From CADEED01 sp963842515 (lineage in GTDB: Bacteria; Pseudomonadota; Gammaproteobacteria; Steroidobacterales; Steroidobacteraceae), in assembly GCA_963842515.1 (NCBI GenBank), contig CAWJGO010000002.1:930001-994000 (forward strand): 64,000 nt of DNA. The letters run 5' to 3'. Position numbers and translations under genes: made by a program. The notes below the pieces were generated by a model, which saw only the letters and a list, made by a program, of their open reading frames with translations, did not search any database and had not been told where the DNA came from. Below, in pieces: positions 52,415 to 62,419 of this stretch (position 1 is its first letter; each line of letters begins with the position of its first letter).

Positions 52415-53380
52415 TTAGTTGGGGACTTCGCTGTACACGCCGAAGCTGTCGATGCGCGTATTGCGCGCGGCGCGCAGCTTGTCTGGCGGCAGTTGCTGCA
52501 GCGGAGCCAGATGCTTGAGCAACGCTGCCTTGATCGTATCGGCGACGGCCTGCGCGTTGCGATGCGCGCCACCGACGGGCTCGGGCAACACCTCGTCGAC
52601 CAGCTTGAGCTTGAACAGCCGGTCGGCCGTGAGATTCATCGCGTCCGCGGCCACTTCTTTCTTGTCGGCGCTCTTCCAGAGTATGGACGCGCATCCTTCG
52701 GGTGAGATCACCGAGTAGGTGGAGAACTGCAGCATCAGCAACCGGTCGCAGACACCAATCGCGAGCGCACCCCCCGAGCCACCCTCGCCGATCACGCAGC
52801 TGATGATGGGAATGCCCATCACCGACATCTCGAAAAGATTACGGGCGATGGCTTCCGACTGGTTGCGCTCTTCCGAACCGACGCCCGGATAAGCGCCCGG
52901 TGTGTCGATGAAGGTGATGAGCGGCAGCCGGAAGCGCTCGGCGAGCCGCATGAGACGCAGCGCCTTGCGATACCCCTCGGGCTTGGGCATGCCGTAGTTG
53001 CGCCGCACGCGTTCCTTGGTGTCGCGGCCCTTTTGATGGCCGATGAGCATGACGGGTGTGTCATCGAGACGCGCGGGACCGCCGACGATGGCGAGGTCAT
53101 CGCCATACATGCGATCGCCGTGCAGCTCCTGGAAGTCGGTGAAGATGAGCCCGGCGTAATCGAGCGTGTAGGGCCGCTGCGGGTGGCGCGCCAGTTGCGT
53201 GATCTGCCAGGGCGTGAGATTCGCGAAGATGCTCTGCGTGAGCTGCTCGCTCTTCGCCTGCAATCGCGTGATCTCTTCCTGAATGTTGACCGCGGAGCCA
53301 GAAGGAACGTGTTTCAGTTCTTCGATCTTCGCTTCAAGTTCGGCGATCGGTTGCTCGAAATCGAGGAAATTCACTGCCAT
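52415..53380 (-). CDS. accA: AccA, acetyl-CoA carboxylase alpha subunit (carboxyltransferase)
   Basis: 321 residues. NFLDFEQPIAELEAKIEEL at the N-terminus and FIDTPGAYPGVGSEERNQSEAIA plus VIGEGGSGGALAIGVCD form the oxyanion and CoA sites. With AccD it makes malonyl-CoA for fatty acid synthesis. It lies between dnaE and tilS as usual. Its TAA abuts a REP-like repeat. Confidence 0.97.
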   Translation of the reverse strand: MAVNFLDFEQPIAELEAKIEELKHVPSGSAVNIQEEITRLQAKSEQLTQSIFANLTPWQITQLARHPQRPYTLDYAGLIFTDFQELHGDRMYGDDLAIVGGPARLDDTPVMLIGHQKGRDTKERVRRNYGMPKPEGYRKALRLMRLAERFRLPLITFIDTPGAYPGVGSEERNQSEAIARNLFEMSVMGIPIISCVIGEGGSGGALAIGVCDRLLMLQFSTYSVISPEGCASILWKSADKKEVAADAMNLTADRLFKLKLVDEVLPEPVGGAHRNAQAVADTIKAALLKHLAPLQQLPPDKLRAARNTRIDSFGVYSEVPN

Positions 53381-53586
53381 AAGGGCGGGGAGGATAGCAG
53401 AAGGGGGCGGGCCTTAAGGACCCTGGTGGCACCGCGCATTGACCATTGAAATCGCCGCGCAGATAGGGCAAATGGGCGGCAAATTCCCGGTGAGCTTGGC
53501 GGCTACGAACAATGAGCGAAAACCAGGGAACCCTGATTGGCGCTGCCCTGTTGACGGCACTACTGGCCGCCGGTGCCGACCGGCAC

Positions 53587-56500
53587 CTACGCGTTGATGG
53601 AGGAGACGCTGGCGCTGGCCGGCGGCGGGCTGTAGAGCACGGCGATCCGGCCACGGCCTAGCAGCTTCTCAAGATCCTCGATCAGCGCGGGCGTCGGCCG
53701 GACGTTCCACTCGGTGCCGAACGACAATGTGCCGCGCGCCCCATTGGCAAAGAACTGCACGGCCACCTGGCAACTTCCGCCGCGATACTGCGTGAGCAGG
53801 GTCTGCAGCTTCTCGAGCGGCAACGTGTCGGCTGACTTCACCTTGAGCACGATGCGGCGGGCTTCCTTCTCGCGCATGCGCTCGAGCTCGCTCACCTTGT
53901 TGGCGCGCAGCACCCAGGTGTTCGCGAATTCATCGAAGCGCAACTTTCCCTCGATGAGGAGCAGCGCGTCCTTCACGAGGATCTCGCGATACTGCTGGAA
54001 TGTCTCGTCATAGAAGCCCACCGAGATTCGGCCCGAGTCATCGTCGAGTACCACCTCGGTTCGCGGCCCACGTTTACGCAACTCTTCGACCACGCCCGCG
54101 ATGGCTACCGGCTTGCCGCCGAAAAACGCGCGGCCTCCATCGGCGCTGGCGGCGGGTTTGTCGGCGTCGATGTAATCGACGATGCGGCCGGTGATGAAGC
54201 GCGGCAGGTCGTTGACGAACCGGTCGATGGGATGGCCACTGATGGCCCGCCCCAGTGTCTCGCGCTCGGCGCGCAGGCGCAGACTGTCGGTCCATTCCGG
54301 CTGATCGGGAGCGCTTGCACGTACCGCTTCGGGAACATGGGCGGCATTCAAGCCGAAGATGTCGTGCTGGCCGGTCTCGTTGGCCTTGCTGTTCTGCTCA
54401 CCCAACGCCAGCGCGGCATCGAGGCGATGCATCAGCGTGGCGCGATTCGCTGCGAGGCCGTCAAGGCTGCCGGACTTGATCAACGCTTCGAGCACGCGCC
54501 GATTGATCTTTGACAAATCCAGACGGCGGCACAGATCTTCGAGGCTTGCGAAGTCGCCGTTCGCGCGGCGCTCATTGACGATGGCCGCAACTGCGCCCTC
54601 GCCCACGCCCTTGATGGCGCCAAGCCCGTAGCGAATCGTCCGATCGTCGACCACCGCGAATTCGTAGGATGACAAATTGACGTGCGGCGGCAGGATCGTC
54701 AGGCCCACTTCCTTGCGGCAGTCGTACAACATGCCCACGACCTTGTCGGTGTGGTCCATGTCCGCCGACAACACCGCGGCCATGTACGACGCCGGCTCGT
54801 GGGTTTTCAGCCATCCGGTCTGGTACGACAACAAGGCATACGCAGCCGAGTGCGACTTGTTGAAGCCGTAGCCCGCGAACTTCTCCATGAGGTCGAAAAT
54901 GTGCGCGGCCTGATGCTCCGGCACGTTGTTCTCGACCGCACCGGCGACGAAGATGCTGCGCTGCTTGGCCATCTCCTCTGGTTTCTTCTTGCCCATCGCA
55001 CGGCGCAGCAGGTCGGCGCTGCCGAGCGAGTAGCCGGCGAGCACCTGCGCGATCTGCATCACCTGCTCCTGGTACAGGATCACGCCGTACGTGGGCGCGA
55101 GCGCCGGCTCGAGCGAGGGATGCAGGAAGTCGATCGGCGGCGCGTGCGGATCGTGACGGCTGTGCTTGCGATCGATGAAGTCGCCAACCATGCCCGACTC
55201 GAGCGGCCCCGGCCGGAACAGCGCCACCAGTGCGATGATGTCTTCGAAACGGTCGGGTTTGAGCCGCCGGATCAGATCTTTCATGCCGCGCGATTCGAGC
55301 TGGAACACCGCGGTGGTCTTCGCCTCCGCCATGAGATCGTAGGTCGCCTGGTCGTCCATCGGCAGTTGCGCGATGTCGAGCAGCGGCCCGCCCGCGGCCT
55401 GGCGGCGGGCATTGATGATCTTCACCGCGCGATCGATGACTGTGAGCGTGCGCAGCCCCAGGAAGTCGAACTTCACCAGGCCCGCGGCTTCGACGTCGTC
55501 TTTGTCGAACTGCGTGACCACGCTGCCGCCCTTGTCGTCGGCGTACAGCGGAGCAAACTCGGTCAACTTCGACGGCGCGATGACCACGCCGCCGGCATGC
55601 ATGCCGGCATTGCGCGTGAGGCCCTCGAGCGAGCGCGCGAGGTCGATGAGATTCTTGACCTCTTCGTCTTCCTTGTAGAGCTTCTTGAGCTCGGGTTCCT
55701 TCTCGAGCGCGTCATCGAGCGTGATGCCGAGCTCGAATGGAATGAGCTTGGCGATCTTGTCGACGTAGCCGTAGCCCATGCCGAGCACGCGGCCGACATC
55801 GCGCACCACCGCCTTGGCCGCCATCGTGCCGTAAGTGATGATCTGCGAGACGCGATCGCGGCCGTACTTCTGCGCGACGTATTCGATGACGCGATCTCGC
55901 CCGTCCATGCAGAAGTCGATGTCGAAGTCCGGCATCGACACGCGTTCCGGGTTGAGGAATCTTTCGAATAGCAGGTCGTATTTCAGCGGATCGATGTCGG
56001 TGATCTTCAGCGCGTAGGCCACCAGCGATCCGGCACCCGAGCCGCGGCCCGGCCCGACCGGCACGCCATTGGCGCGCGCCCAGCGGATGAAGTCCGCGAC
56101 GATGAGGAAGTAGCCGGAGAAGCCCATCTGGCAGATGACGCCGAGCTCGCGTTGCAGCCGGTCGCGGTATTCGGCGATGCGCGCCAGTTGCGACGCGTCG
56201 AAAGCCGCCTCGCGCTCCGCGAAACCGCGCTGCGACTCCTCGCGGATGTGCGCCTCGACGGTCGTTCCTTGCGGCAGCGGGTAGTTAGGCAGGCGGGACT
56301 CGCCCAGCTTGAGCGGCAGGGAGCATCGCCGCGCAATCCCGACCGAATTGAGCAAGGCCTCCGGGATGTCGGCGAACAACTCGGCCATCTCTTCGGCGGA
56401 TCGCAGGTACTGCGCCGCGGTATACCGGCGACGGCGGTTGGGATCGGTGAGCTGGGCGCCGTCGGAAATACACACGCGCGCTTCGTGCGATTCAAAATCG

Positions 56501-57123
56501 CTGGCGGCGAGAAAACGCACGTCGTTGGTGGCCACCACCGGGATGCCGGTCTCCTGGCTCAAGCCGACGGTCTTGGCCACCAGGCTCTCATCGTCCTCGC
56601 GCCCGAGGCGCTGCAACTCGAGGTAGTAGCGATCGCCGAAAAGCATTTGCCAATCGCGCGCCAGCGTCAGCGCATCGGCGTCGCGCCCGTTGGTGAATGC
56701 CCTGCCGACGTCACCTTCGGCAAACCCCGACAATGCAATCAGCCCCTCGGTGGTTTCCGGCGTGAGCCAGCTGCGGTCGATCATCGGTATGCCACGATCC
56801 TGGCCCTCGAGCCAGGCGCGCGTGACGAGGTTGGCGACGTTCTGGTAGCCGCCCGGATCCTTGCAGAGCAGCGTGAGGCGATTGGGTGCCAGCCGTTCGC
56901 CGGCGCGCAGCAACACATCCACGCCGATGATCGGCTTCACACCGCATTTCAGGCCTTCGCGATAGAACTTCACCATCGCGAACAGATTGTTCTGATCGGT
57001 GACGGCAATCGCCGGCATGCCAAGTGCCGCGGCGCGCTCCACCAGCTCCGGGATCCGCACCACACTGTCCTGCAGCGAAAACTCGGTGTGCAGGCGAAGG
57101 TGAATGAAGGCCGGGGACGACAT
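53587..57123 (-). CDS. dnaE: DnaE, DNA polymerase III alpha subunit
   Basis: 1178 residues, family length. The PHP domain starts FIHLRLHTEFSLQDS; the polymerase acidic residues lie in MPDFDIDFCMDGR; then FKPVG-type finger and HhH regions, an OB domain (GRISVGFYDETFQQYREIL) and the C-terminal tau-binding part follow. It is the replicative polymerase. It is on the lpx strand but separated from rnhB by the divergent GGDEF-EAL gene. Confidence 0.98.
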   Translation of the reverse strand: MSSPAFIHLRLHTEFSLQDSVVRIPELVERAAALGMPAIAVTDQNNLFAMVKFYREGLKCGVKPIIGVDVLLRAGERLAPNRLTLLCKDPGGYQNVANLVTRAWLEGQDRGIPMIDRSWLTPETTEGLIALSGFAEGDVGRAFTNGRDADALTLARDWQMLFGDRYYLELQRLGREDDESLVAKTVGLSQETGIPVVATNDVRFLAASDFESHEARVCISDGAQLTDPNRRRRYTAAQYLRSAEEMAELFADIPEALLNSVGIARRCSLPLKLGESRLPNYPLPQGTTVEAHIREESQRGFAEREAAFDASQLARIAEYRDRLQRELGVICQMGFSGYFLIVADFIRWARANGVPVGPGRGSGAGSLVAYALKITDIDPLKYDLLFERFLNPERVSMPDFDIDFCMDGRDRVIEYVAQKYGRDRVSQIITYGTMAAKAVVRDVGRVLGMGYGYVDKIAKLIPFELGITLDDALEKEPELKKLYKEDEEVKNLIDLARSLEGLTRNAGMHAGGVVIAPSKLTEFAPLYADDKGGSVVTQFDKDDVEAAGLVKFDFLGLRTLTVIDRAVKIINARRQAAGGPLLDIAQLPMDDQATYDLMAEAKTTAVFQLESRGMKDLIRRLKPDRFEDIIALVALFRPGPLESGMVGDFIDRKHSRHDPHAPPIDFLHPSLEPALAPTYGVILYQEQVMQIAQVLAGYSLGSADLLRRAMGKKKPEEMAKQRSIFVAGAVENNVPEHQAAHIFDLMEKFAGYGFNKSHSAAYALLSYQTGWLKTHEPASYMAAVLSADMDHTDKVVGMLYDCRKEVGLTILPPHVNLSSYEFAVVDDRTIRYGLGAIKGVGEGAVAAIVNERRANGDFASLEDLCRRLDLSKINRRVLEALIKSGSLDGLAANRATLMHRLDAALALGEQNSKANETGQHDIFGLNAAHVPEAVRASAPDQPEWTDSLRLRAERETLGRAISGHPIDRFVNDLPRFITGRIVDYIDADKPAASADGGRAFFGGKPVAIAGVVEELRKRGPRTEVVLDDDSGRISVGFYDETFQQYREILVKDALLLIEGKLRFDEFANTWVLRANKVSELERMREKEARRIVLKVKSADTLPLEKLQTLLTQYRGGSCQVAVQFFANGARGTLSFGTEWNVRPTPALIEDLEKLLGRGRIAVLYSPPPASASVSSINA

Positions 57124-57467
57124 TGCGCGCGAGTTTACACACGAACGCGCGCGTTATTCCTGTTGGCAAAAAGATTCAAGCAGATGCGGCGGGAAGCTTG
57201 CCTTCGGCGGCAGGTCATGGAAATGCGACCGCCATCACACTTGGTGCGGCCGTGAAATCGGTGCCCAAGGGCTGCGGCTCACGTCGCGTCCCGACGGCGA
57301 CGGAAATTCCGCGAACTTGTGAGTCGTTTCAACGGGCTAGCGTCTCGGCAGGCCGATAATTCCGCTCTCCTCCGAAACAAACGAAGTTCCAGTCACGTGT
57401 ACGCCCTACCTCCGGGATTGGCTGCCGGTTTCGCGCTGCTCGTGAACGCGCCCGAAGCGACCTCGTG
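57124..57467. other. Divergent intergenic region dnaE / GGDEF-EAL
   Basis: 344 bases between the starts of dnaE and the GGDEF-EAL gene. It should hold promoters for both, but I see no clear sigma-70 pair or known riboswitch. In particular no c-di-GMP riboswitch core is recognisable. Short open frames here show no family similarity. Confidence 0.5.
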
Positions 57468-59864
57468 ATGCGCATTCGGCGACTGCAGACCCGCGTCATC
57501 CTGTTCTTCGTCGCGCTGCTGGCGTTGGTGCAGGTGGCCGCATTTGCGTTCGTCAATGCCGCCAATTCGCGCAATGCGCAGAGCAAGATCACAGAAGAGC
57601 TCAACGTCGGTCAGCGCGTATTCGAGCGGTTGCTCGATCAGAACGCCGAGAAGCTCAAACTTTCCGCGCGTGTGCTGGCTGCCGACTTCGCGTTCCGCGA
57701 GGCCATCGCCACGCATGACACCGGCACCATCGCCTCGGTGCTCGCCAATCATGGCGCACGCATCGGCGCTGCGGCGATGGTGTTCGTCGATCTCGAGGGC
57801 GGTGTGGTTTCCAACACGCTGAGGCCGCAGGCAGCGCCACGCTCGTTCGAGTATCCGGCGCTGCTCGGGGACACCGCCACCAACGCCAGCATGGAAGTGC
57901 TCGATGGCCGCGCGTTCCAGCTGGTGTCGGTCCCGGTGCTCGCACCGCTGCCCATCGGCTGGCTGGTCATGGGCTTCGCCGTCGACGACGCACTGGCGCG
58001 TGACCTGCGCAAACTCACCGAGCTCGAAGTCTCCTTCACGCTGGACGCGGCTGCGGGCCCGCGAGTGCTGGCCTCGACCCTGGACTGGCGCGACCAGGCG
58101 TCGCTGCTCAGCCACATGCCGGCGCGCTCCGCTGCCACGTTGCCGCTGGTCATGAGCATCGGCGGCGCCGAACACCAGGCGTTGGTCATCCCGCTCGACG
58201 ACAGCGACGCTCAAAAACAAAATGGGCGCATCGTCGCGGTGCTGCATCGCTCGCTCGGCGACGCGCTGGCGACGTTCGAGCGTCTGCGCAACACGCTGAT
58301 CGTGCTGGCCGCGCTCAGCCTGGTGCTGTCCATCGTCGGCAGCGTGGCGGTGGCGCGCAACATCACGCGTCCGCTGGAGGCATTGGCCAGCGCCGCAGCG
58401 CGCATCGAACAGGGCGACTACTCCGCGGCGGTCGACCTCAAGCGCTGCGACGAGATCGGCGTGCTCGCCTCGAGCCTGAACCACATGCGCAGCGGCATCG
58501 CCGATCGCGAGATGCGCATTCTCAAGCTCGCTTACGAAGACCCGCTCACCGACCTGGCCAACCGCTCCCGTTTCTCGAGCGAGCTCGAGCTCGCGATCAC
58601 CCAGGCGGCGCAAGGCGAGCTCAGGCTGACGATCCTCATGATGGATCTCGACCGCTTCAAATACGTGAACGACACGCTCGGCCATGGCGTCGGCGACCAC
58701 GTGCTGCGCGAAGTGAGCGCGCGCTTGCAACGCACCGTCATCGACGCCGAGTGTATCGCCCGCCTGGGCGGCGACGAATTTGCCATTCTCGTGCGCCACA
58801 CGGAAGACATCGATTTCACCGAGACTGCACGCCAGATCATCACCGCGCTCGAGGCGCCGATCCTGTACGAGGGACAGCCGCTCGACGTGGGCACGAGCAT
58901 CGGCATCGCGCATTTCCCCGATCACGGCCGGGATGCGCAGACCCTGGTGCGTAACGCCGACATCGCCATGTACGCCGCCAAGCGCAACAAGACGGGCTTC
59001 GCCACCTACGAACAACATTACGACACCAGCCAGCAGGAACACCTGTCCCTGCTCGGCGAGCTGCGCCGCGCCGTCGAGCGTAACGAGCTGCGCCTGTACT
59101 ACCAGCCCAAGGTATCGCTGCGCTCCTCGCACATCAGCGCCGTGGAAGCGTTGATACGCTGGGAGCATCCGACCCGCGGCCTGGTGCCGCCGGCGCAGTT
59201 CATCCCGTTCGCCGAGCACACCGGCTACATCAAACTACTGACGCGCTGGGTCATCCGCGAAGCGGTGCGCCAGTGTGGCGAATGGCTGCGTGAAGGCCTG
59301 ACGCTGCAGGTATCGGTGAACATTTCGGCACGCGACCTCATGAACCGCGAATTGCCGGAGCTGGTCGCGGAACTGCTGGCCGAACACGACGTGACGCCGG
59401 GCCTGTTATGCCTCGAAATCACCGAGAGTGGCTTCATGGAAGACCCGGCCCATGCCCAGAAAGTACTCGACCGGCTCGACGAGCTCGGCGTGAAACTTTC
59501 CATCGACGACTACGGCACGGGTTACTCGTCGCTGTCGTACATCATGAAGCTGCCGGTGCAGGAGCTGAAAATCGACCGGTCGTTCATCTCGCGCATGGCG
59601 GACCCGGAGATTTCGACCATCGTGCGCTCCACCATCGACCTCGGCCACAACCTGGGATTGCAGGTCGTGGCCGAGGGTGTCGAAGACGCGGCCGCGTGGG
59701 ACATGCTGCGAACGCTGGGCTGCGACGACGCACAGGGTTACTTCATGAGCCGGCCGCTCGAACCGCACGCGCTGGCGGCGTGGATCCGGGATTATTCAGG
59801 CTTGAAGGCCACTCTTAACGCCGCCGAAGCGGCGGCGACCGTGAAAATCGCCAAAACCTCTTAG
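57468..59864 (+). CDS. HAMP-GGDEF-EAL membrane sensor protein
   Basis: 798 residues from ATG 57468 (GTG 57465 also in frame). Membrane segment ~9-29, periplasmic sensor ~30-270 of CHASE/Cache-like character, second membrane segment ~275-297, HAMP ~298-350, GGDEF domain with intact GGDEF at 434-438, and EAL domain with EAL at 560-562, DDYGTGYSS at 680-688 and the other metal-binding motifs. No RxxD inhibitory site precedes GGDEF. Both cyclase and phosphodiesterase could be active. The stop overlaps the rnhB stop by two bases (convergent). Confidence 0.94.
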   Translation: MRIRRLQTRVILFFVALLALVQVAAFAFVNAANSRNAQSKITEELNVGQRVFERLLDQNAEKLKLSARVLAADFAFREAIATHDTGTIASVLANHGARIGAAAMVFVDLEGGVVSNTLRPQAAPRSFEYPALLGDTATNASMEVLDGRAFQLVSVPVLAPLPIGWLVMGFAVDDALARDLRKLTELEVSFTLDAAAGPRVLASTLDWRDQASLLSHMPARSAATLPLVMSIGGAEHQALVIPLDDSDAQKQNGRIVAVLHRSLGDALATFERLRNTLIVLAALSLVLSIVGSVAVARNITRPLEALASAAARIEQGDYSAAVDLKRCDEIGVLASSLNHMRSGIADREMRILKLAYEDPLTDLANRSRFSSELELAITQAAQGELRLTILMMDLDRFKYVNDTLGHGVGDHVLREVSARLQRTVIDAECIARLGGDEFAILVRHTEDIDFTETARQIITALEAPILYEGQPLDVGTSIGIAHFPDHGRDAQTLVRNADIAMYAAKRNKTGFATYEQHYDTSQQEHLSLLGELRRAVERNELRLYYQPKVSLRSSHISAVEALIRWEHPTRGLVPPAQFIPFAEHTGYIKLLTRWVIREAVRQCGEWLREGLTLQVSVNISARDLMNRELPELVAELLAEHDVTPGLLCLEITESGFMEDPAHAQKVLDRLDELGVKLSIDDYGTGYSSLSYIMKLPVQELKIDRSFISRMADPEISTIVRSTIDLGHNLGLQVVAEGVEDAAAWDMLRTLGCDDAQGYFMSRPLEPHALAAWIRDYSGLKATLNAAEAAATVKIAKTS

Positions 59865-60475
59865 TAAATGTCGACGTCTTCGAGGTAGTCGCTGACGCGC
59901 ACGGGCGAGAAACTGCGGCGATGCAACGGGCTTGGCCCGAGCGTGTTGAGCGCGTCGACGTGCGCACGCGTGCAATATCCCTTGTGCCCGGAAAGCGAGA
60001 ATCCCGGATAGCGGTGATCGAGGTCGCGCATCAGCGCATCGCGCGTGGTTTTGGCGAGGATCGAAGCTGCGCTGATGGAAGGCACGGTGGCGTCGCCCTT
60101 GATCACCGGCTCGAACAGGCAGTCGAAGCCGAGCCCTTCCGTGCATGGACAGCGATTGCCATCGACGAACACCTGTTGCGGCGCCACGGCGAGGCCGAGC
60201 AGTGCGCGGCGCATGGCGAGCATGGTCGCCTGCAGAATGTTGATGCTGTCGATTTCCTCGGCATCCGCCCAGGCCACGGCGTAACACAGCGCTCGCTCGC
60301 GGATGAGCAGCGCGAGCCGCTCCCGCTCGTCGGGTTCGAGAATCTTGGAGTCCGCGAGGCCGCGGATGGGCCGCGCCGGATTGAGGATGACCGCCGCCGC
60401 CACCACCGGACCGGCGAGCGGCCCGCGTCCTGCCTCATCGACTCCCGCGACCCGCAGGCGCACACGAAGTTTCAT
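59861..60475 (-). CDS. rnhB: RNase HII
   Basis: 204 residues from ATG 60475. VAGVDEAGRGPLAGPVVAAAV and ISAASILAKTTRD are diagnostic, with acidic catalytic residues. The motif usually GYGT reads GYCTRAH. It removes ribonucleotides from DNA. It overlaps the lpxB stop (ATGA), the normal lpxB-rnhB order. Confidence 0.95.
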   Translation of the reverse strand: MKLRVRLRVAGVDEAGRGPLAGPVVAAAVILNPARPIRGLADSKILEPDERERLALLIRERALCYAVAWADAEEIDSINILQATMLAMRRALLGLAVAPQQVFVDGNRCPCTEGLGFDCLFEPVIKGDATVPSISAASILAKTTRDALMRDLDHRYPGFSLSGHKGYCTRAHVDALNTLGPSPLHRRSFSPVRVSDYLEDVDIY

Positions 60476-61641
60476 GGCATCGCCGTCCGCGCTTCGAGCA
60501 GCGCGGCAACTTCGCCCGCGGCGCGCTCCGCCCCATTGCAACGCAACCGCGCATGGATGGCGGCGAACTCCCGCTGCACGCGTGCGACTTCAGCGGGTTG
60601 CTCGAGCCACCGCGCCACGGCGCCCGCGAGATTCGTGGCGTTGGCCGCTTCCTGGAAGAATTCCGGCACGAGCTCCTTGCCAGCGAGCAGATTCGGTTGC
60701 GAGAAATATGGGATCTTCACCATCCGCAACGTGCGCAACAGGAATGCGGTGACGAAGCCCAGCTTGTAGGCCACCACCATGGGGCGCCTGAACAACGCGG
60801 TCTCGAGTGTCGCCGTTCCCGAGGCAACGAGCACCACGTCGGCGGCCGCCAGCGCGCGGCGTGCCTCACCGTCAAGCAGCCGGATGCGCGCGGTGGGTGC
60901 CAGCAGCGCGCAGCGCGCTGCGAACAACTCGCGCAAGGCCGGCGTCACCATCGGTGCGATGGTCACGAGGCCTGGGAACCGCGCCGCCAACAACTCGGCG
61001 GCGCCGGCGAATACGTCGGCCAGCTTTTCGACTTCGCCGCGCCGGCTGCCTGGCAACACCGCGAGCACACGCACGCCGGCGTCGATGCCGAGCTCGACAC
61101 GTGCCGCGGCCCGATCGACCTCGAGGGGAATCTGGTCGGCGACCGGATGGCCTACGAATGCGGCGCGCACGCCGTGTTCGCGATAGAAATCCGGCTCGAA
61201 CGGATACAGGCACATCACCAGGTCCACCGACTCGCCAATGGTACGCACGCGCCCCTGGCGCCATGCCCACACCTGCGGACTCACGTATTGCACGGTGGTG
61301 AGGCCGGCGCGTTTGAGCTGCCTTGCCAGCCCCAGATTGAACTCCTTGAAATCGACGCCGACGAACACATCGGGCCGCCAGTCGACGAGCTGCCGGCGCA
61401 ACGCGGCGCGCAGCCGCATGAGGCGCGGCAGATGCGTGAGCACCTCGGTCAGGCCCATCACCGCGAGCTCGTCGATGTGGTGCCAGGCGATGCAGCCGGC
61501 CGCTTTCATTTTCGGTCCGGCGACCCCGGCAAACTCGGCGGCGGGAAACTTGAGGCGCAGTGCGTCGATGAGCGCGGCGCCGAGCGTGTCTCCGGAGGTT
61601 TCGCCGGCCACCAATGCGATGCGCAATCGGGGTGATCCCAA
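60472..61641 (-). CDS. lpxB: LpxB, lipid-A-disaccharide synthase
   Basis: 389 residues. IALVAGETSGDTLGAALIDAL and VLPGSRRGEVEKL, with TATLETALFRRPMVVAY in the sugar-nucleotide site, identify LpxB. It joins UDP-2,3-diacylglucosamine and lipid X at the inner membrane. One base after lpxA. Confidence 0.96.
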   Translation of the reverse strand: MGSPRLRIALVAGETSGDTLGAALIDALRLKFPAAEFAGVAGPKMKAAGCIAWHHIDELAVMGLTEVLTHLPRLMRLRAALRRQLVDWRPDVFVGVDFKEFNLGLARQLKRAGLTTVQYVSPQVWAWRQGRVRTIGESVDLVMCLYPFEPDFYREHGVRAAFVGHPVADQIPLEVDRAAARVELGIDAGVRVLAVLPGSRRGEVEKLADVFAGAAELLAARFPGLVTIAPMVTPALRELFAARCALLAPTARIRLLDGEARRALAAADVVLVASGTATLETALFRRPMVVAYKLGFVTAFLLRTLRMVKIPYFSQPNLLAGKELVPEFFQEAANATNLAGAVARWLEQPAEVARVQREFAAIHARLRCNGAERAAGEVAALLEARTAMP

Positions 61642-61642
61642 G

Positions 61643-62419
61643 TTAACGCACGAGGCTGCGCGTGGACTCGCCGATGAAGTCGACGAAGATCTTGAGCTCG
61701 GGCTGAGTCGGCACGCGTGACCGTAGCTCAGCGACCGCGTCGGCGAGCTTCATGTCGGAGCGGTACAGCACGCGATACGCATTCTTGAGATTGCGGATCT
61801 GCTCGGCCGTGAAGCCACGGCGCTTCAAACCTTCCGAGTTGATCGAGTGCGGCACCGCCGGCGTGCCAACGGCCATGACGTAGGGCGGCACGTCGCGCGT
61901 CACCGCGGCGTTGTTGCCGATGAAGGCGTGCGCACCCACCTTGGTGAACTGATGGGTGCCGGAGTAACCGCCCATGATGACCCAATCACCGAGGTGCACA
62001 TGACCGGCGAGCGTGGCGTAGTTCGCCATGACGCAGTGGCTGCCGACGCGGCAGTCGTGCGCCACGTGTGTATAGGCCATGAAGAGATTGTCACTGCCGA
62101 TGGCAGTGATCCCGCCGCCGTGCTGGGTGCCGCGATTCATGGTGGTGAATTCGCGGAACACGTTGCGGTCGCCGATTTCCAGGCGCGTGGGCTCGCCCTT
62201 GTACTTGAGGTCCTGTGGCGCATCGCCGATGGAGGCGAACTGGAAAATCTTGTTGCCGGCGCCGATGGTGGTCGGCCCCTTGATGACCGCATGCGGCCCC
62301 ACCCAGGTGCCGGCGCCGATGCGCACACCGGCCTCGACCACGGAAAAAGCGCCAACCGTCACGTCCGCGGCGAGCTCCGCATCGGGGGAAACGATGGCGC
62401 GCGTATCGACTCCGCTCAC
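61643..62419 (-). CDS. lpxA: LpxA, UDP-GlcNAc acyltransferase
   Basis: 258 residues with left-handed beta-helix hexapeptide repeats. MAYTHVAHDCRVG includes the catalytic-His region, and GLKRRGFTAEQIRNLKNAYRVLYRS is the C-terminal helical part. It starts lipid A synthesis. Overlaps fabZ (ATGA). Confidence 0.96.
   Translation of the reverse strand: MSGVDTRAIVSPDAELAADVTVGAFSVVEAGVRIGAGTWVGPHAVIKGPTTIGAGNKIFQFASIGDAPQDLKYKGEPTRLEIGDRNVFREFTTMNRGTQHGGGITAIGSDNLFMAYTHVAHDCRVGSHCVMANYATLAGHVHLGDWVIMGGYSGTHQFTKVGAHAFIGNNAAVTRDVPPYVMAVGTPAVPHSINSEGLKRRGFTAEQIRNLKNAYRVLYRSDMKLADAVAELRSRVPTQPELKIFVDFIGESTRSLVR

Noticed and set aside
53400..53586. Possible element between accA and dnaE
   Set aside because: Only short imperfect repeats (ACCCTGGT / ACCAGGGA) and no gene; nothing beyond an ordinary spacer.
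57124..57467. c-di-GMP riboswitch before the GGDEF-EAL gene
   Set aside because: Looked for the conserved GEMM core and found no convincing match.
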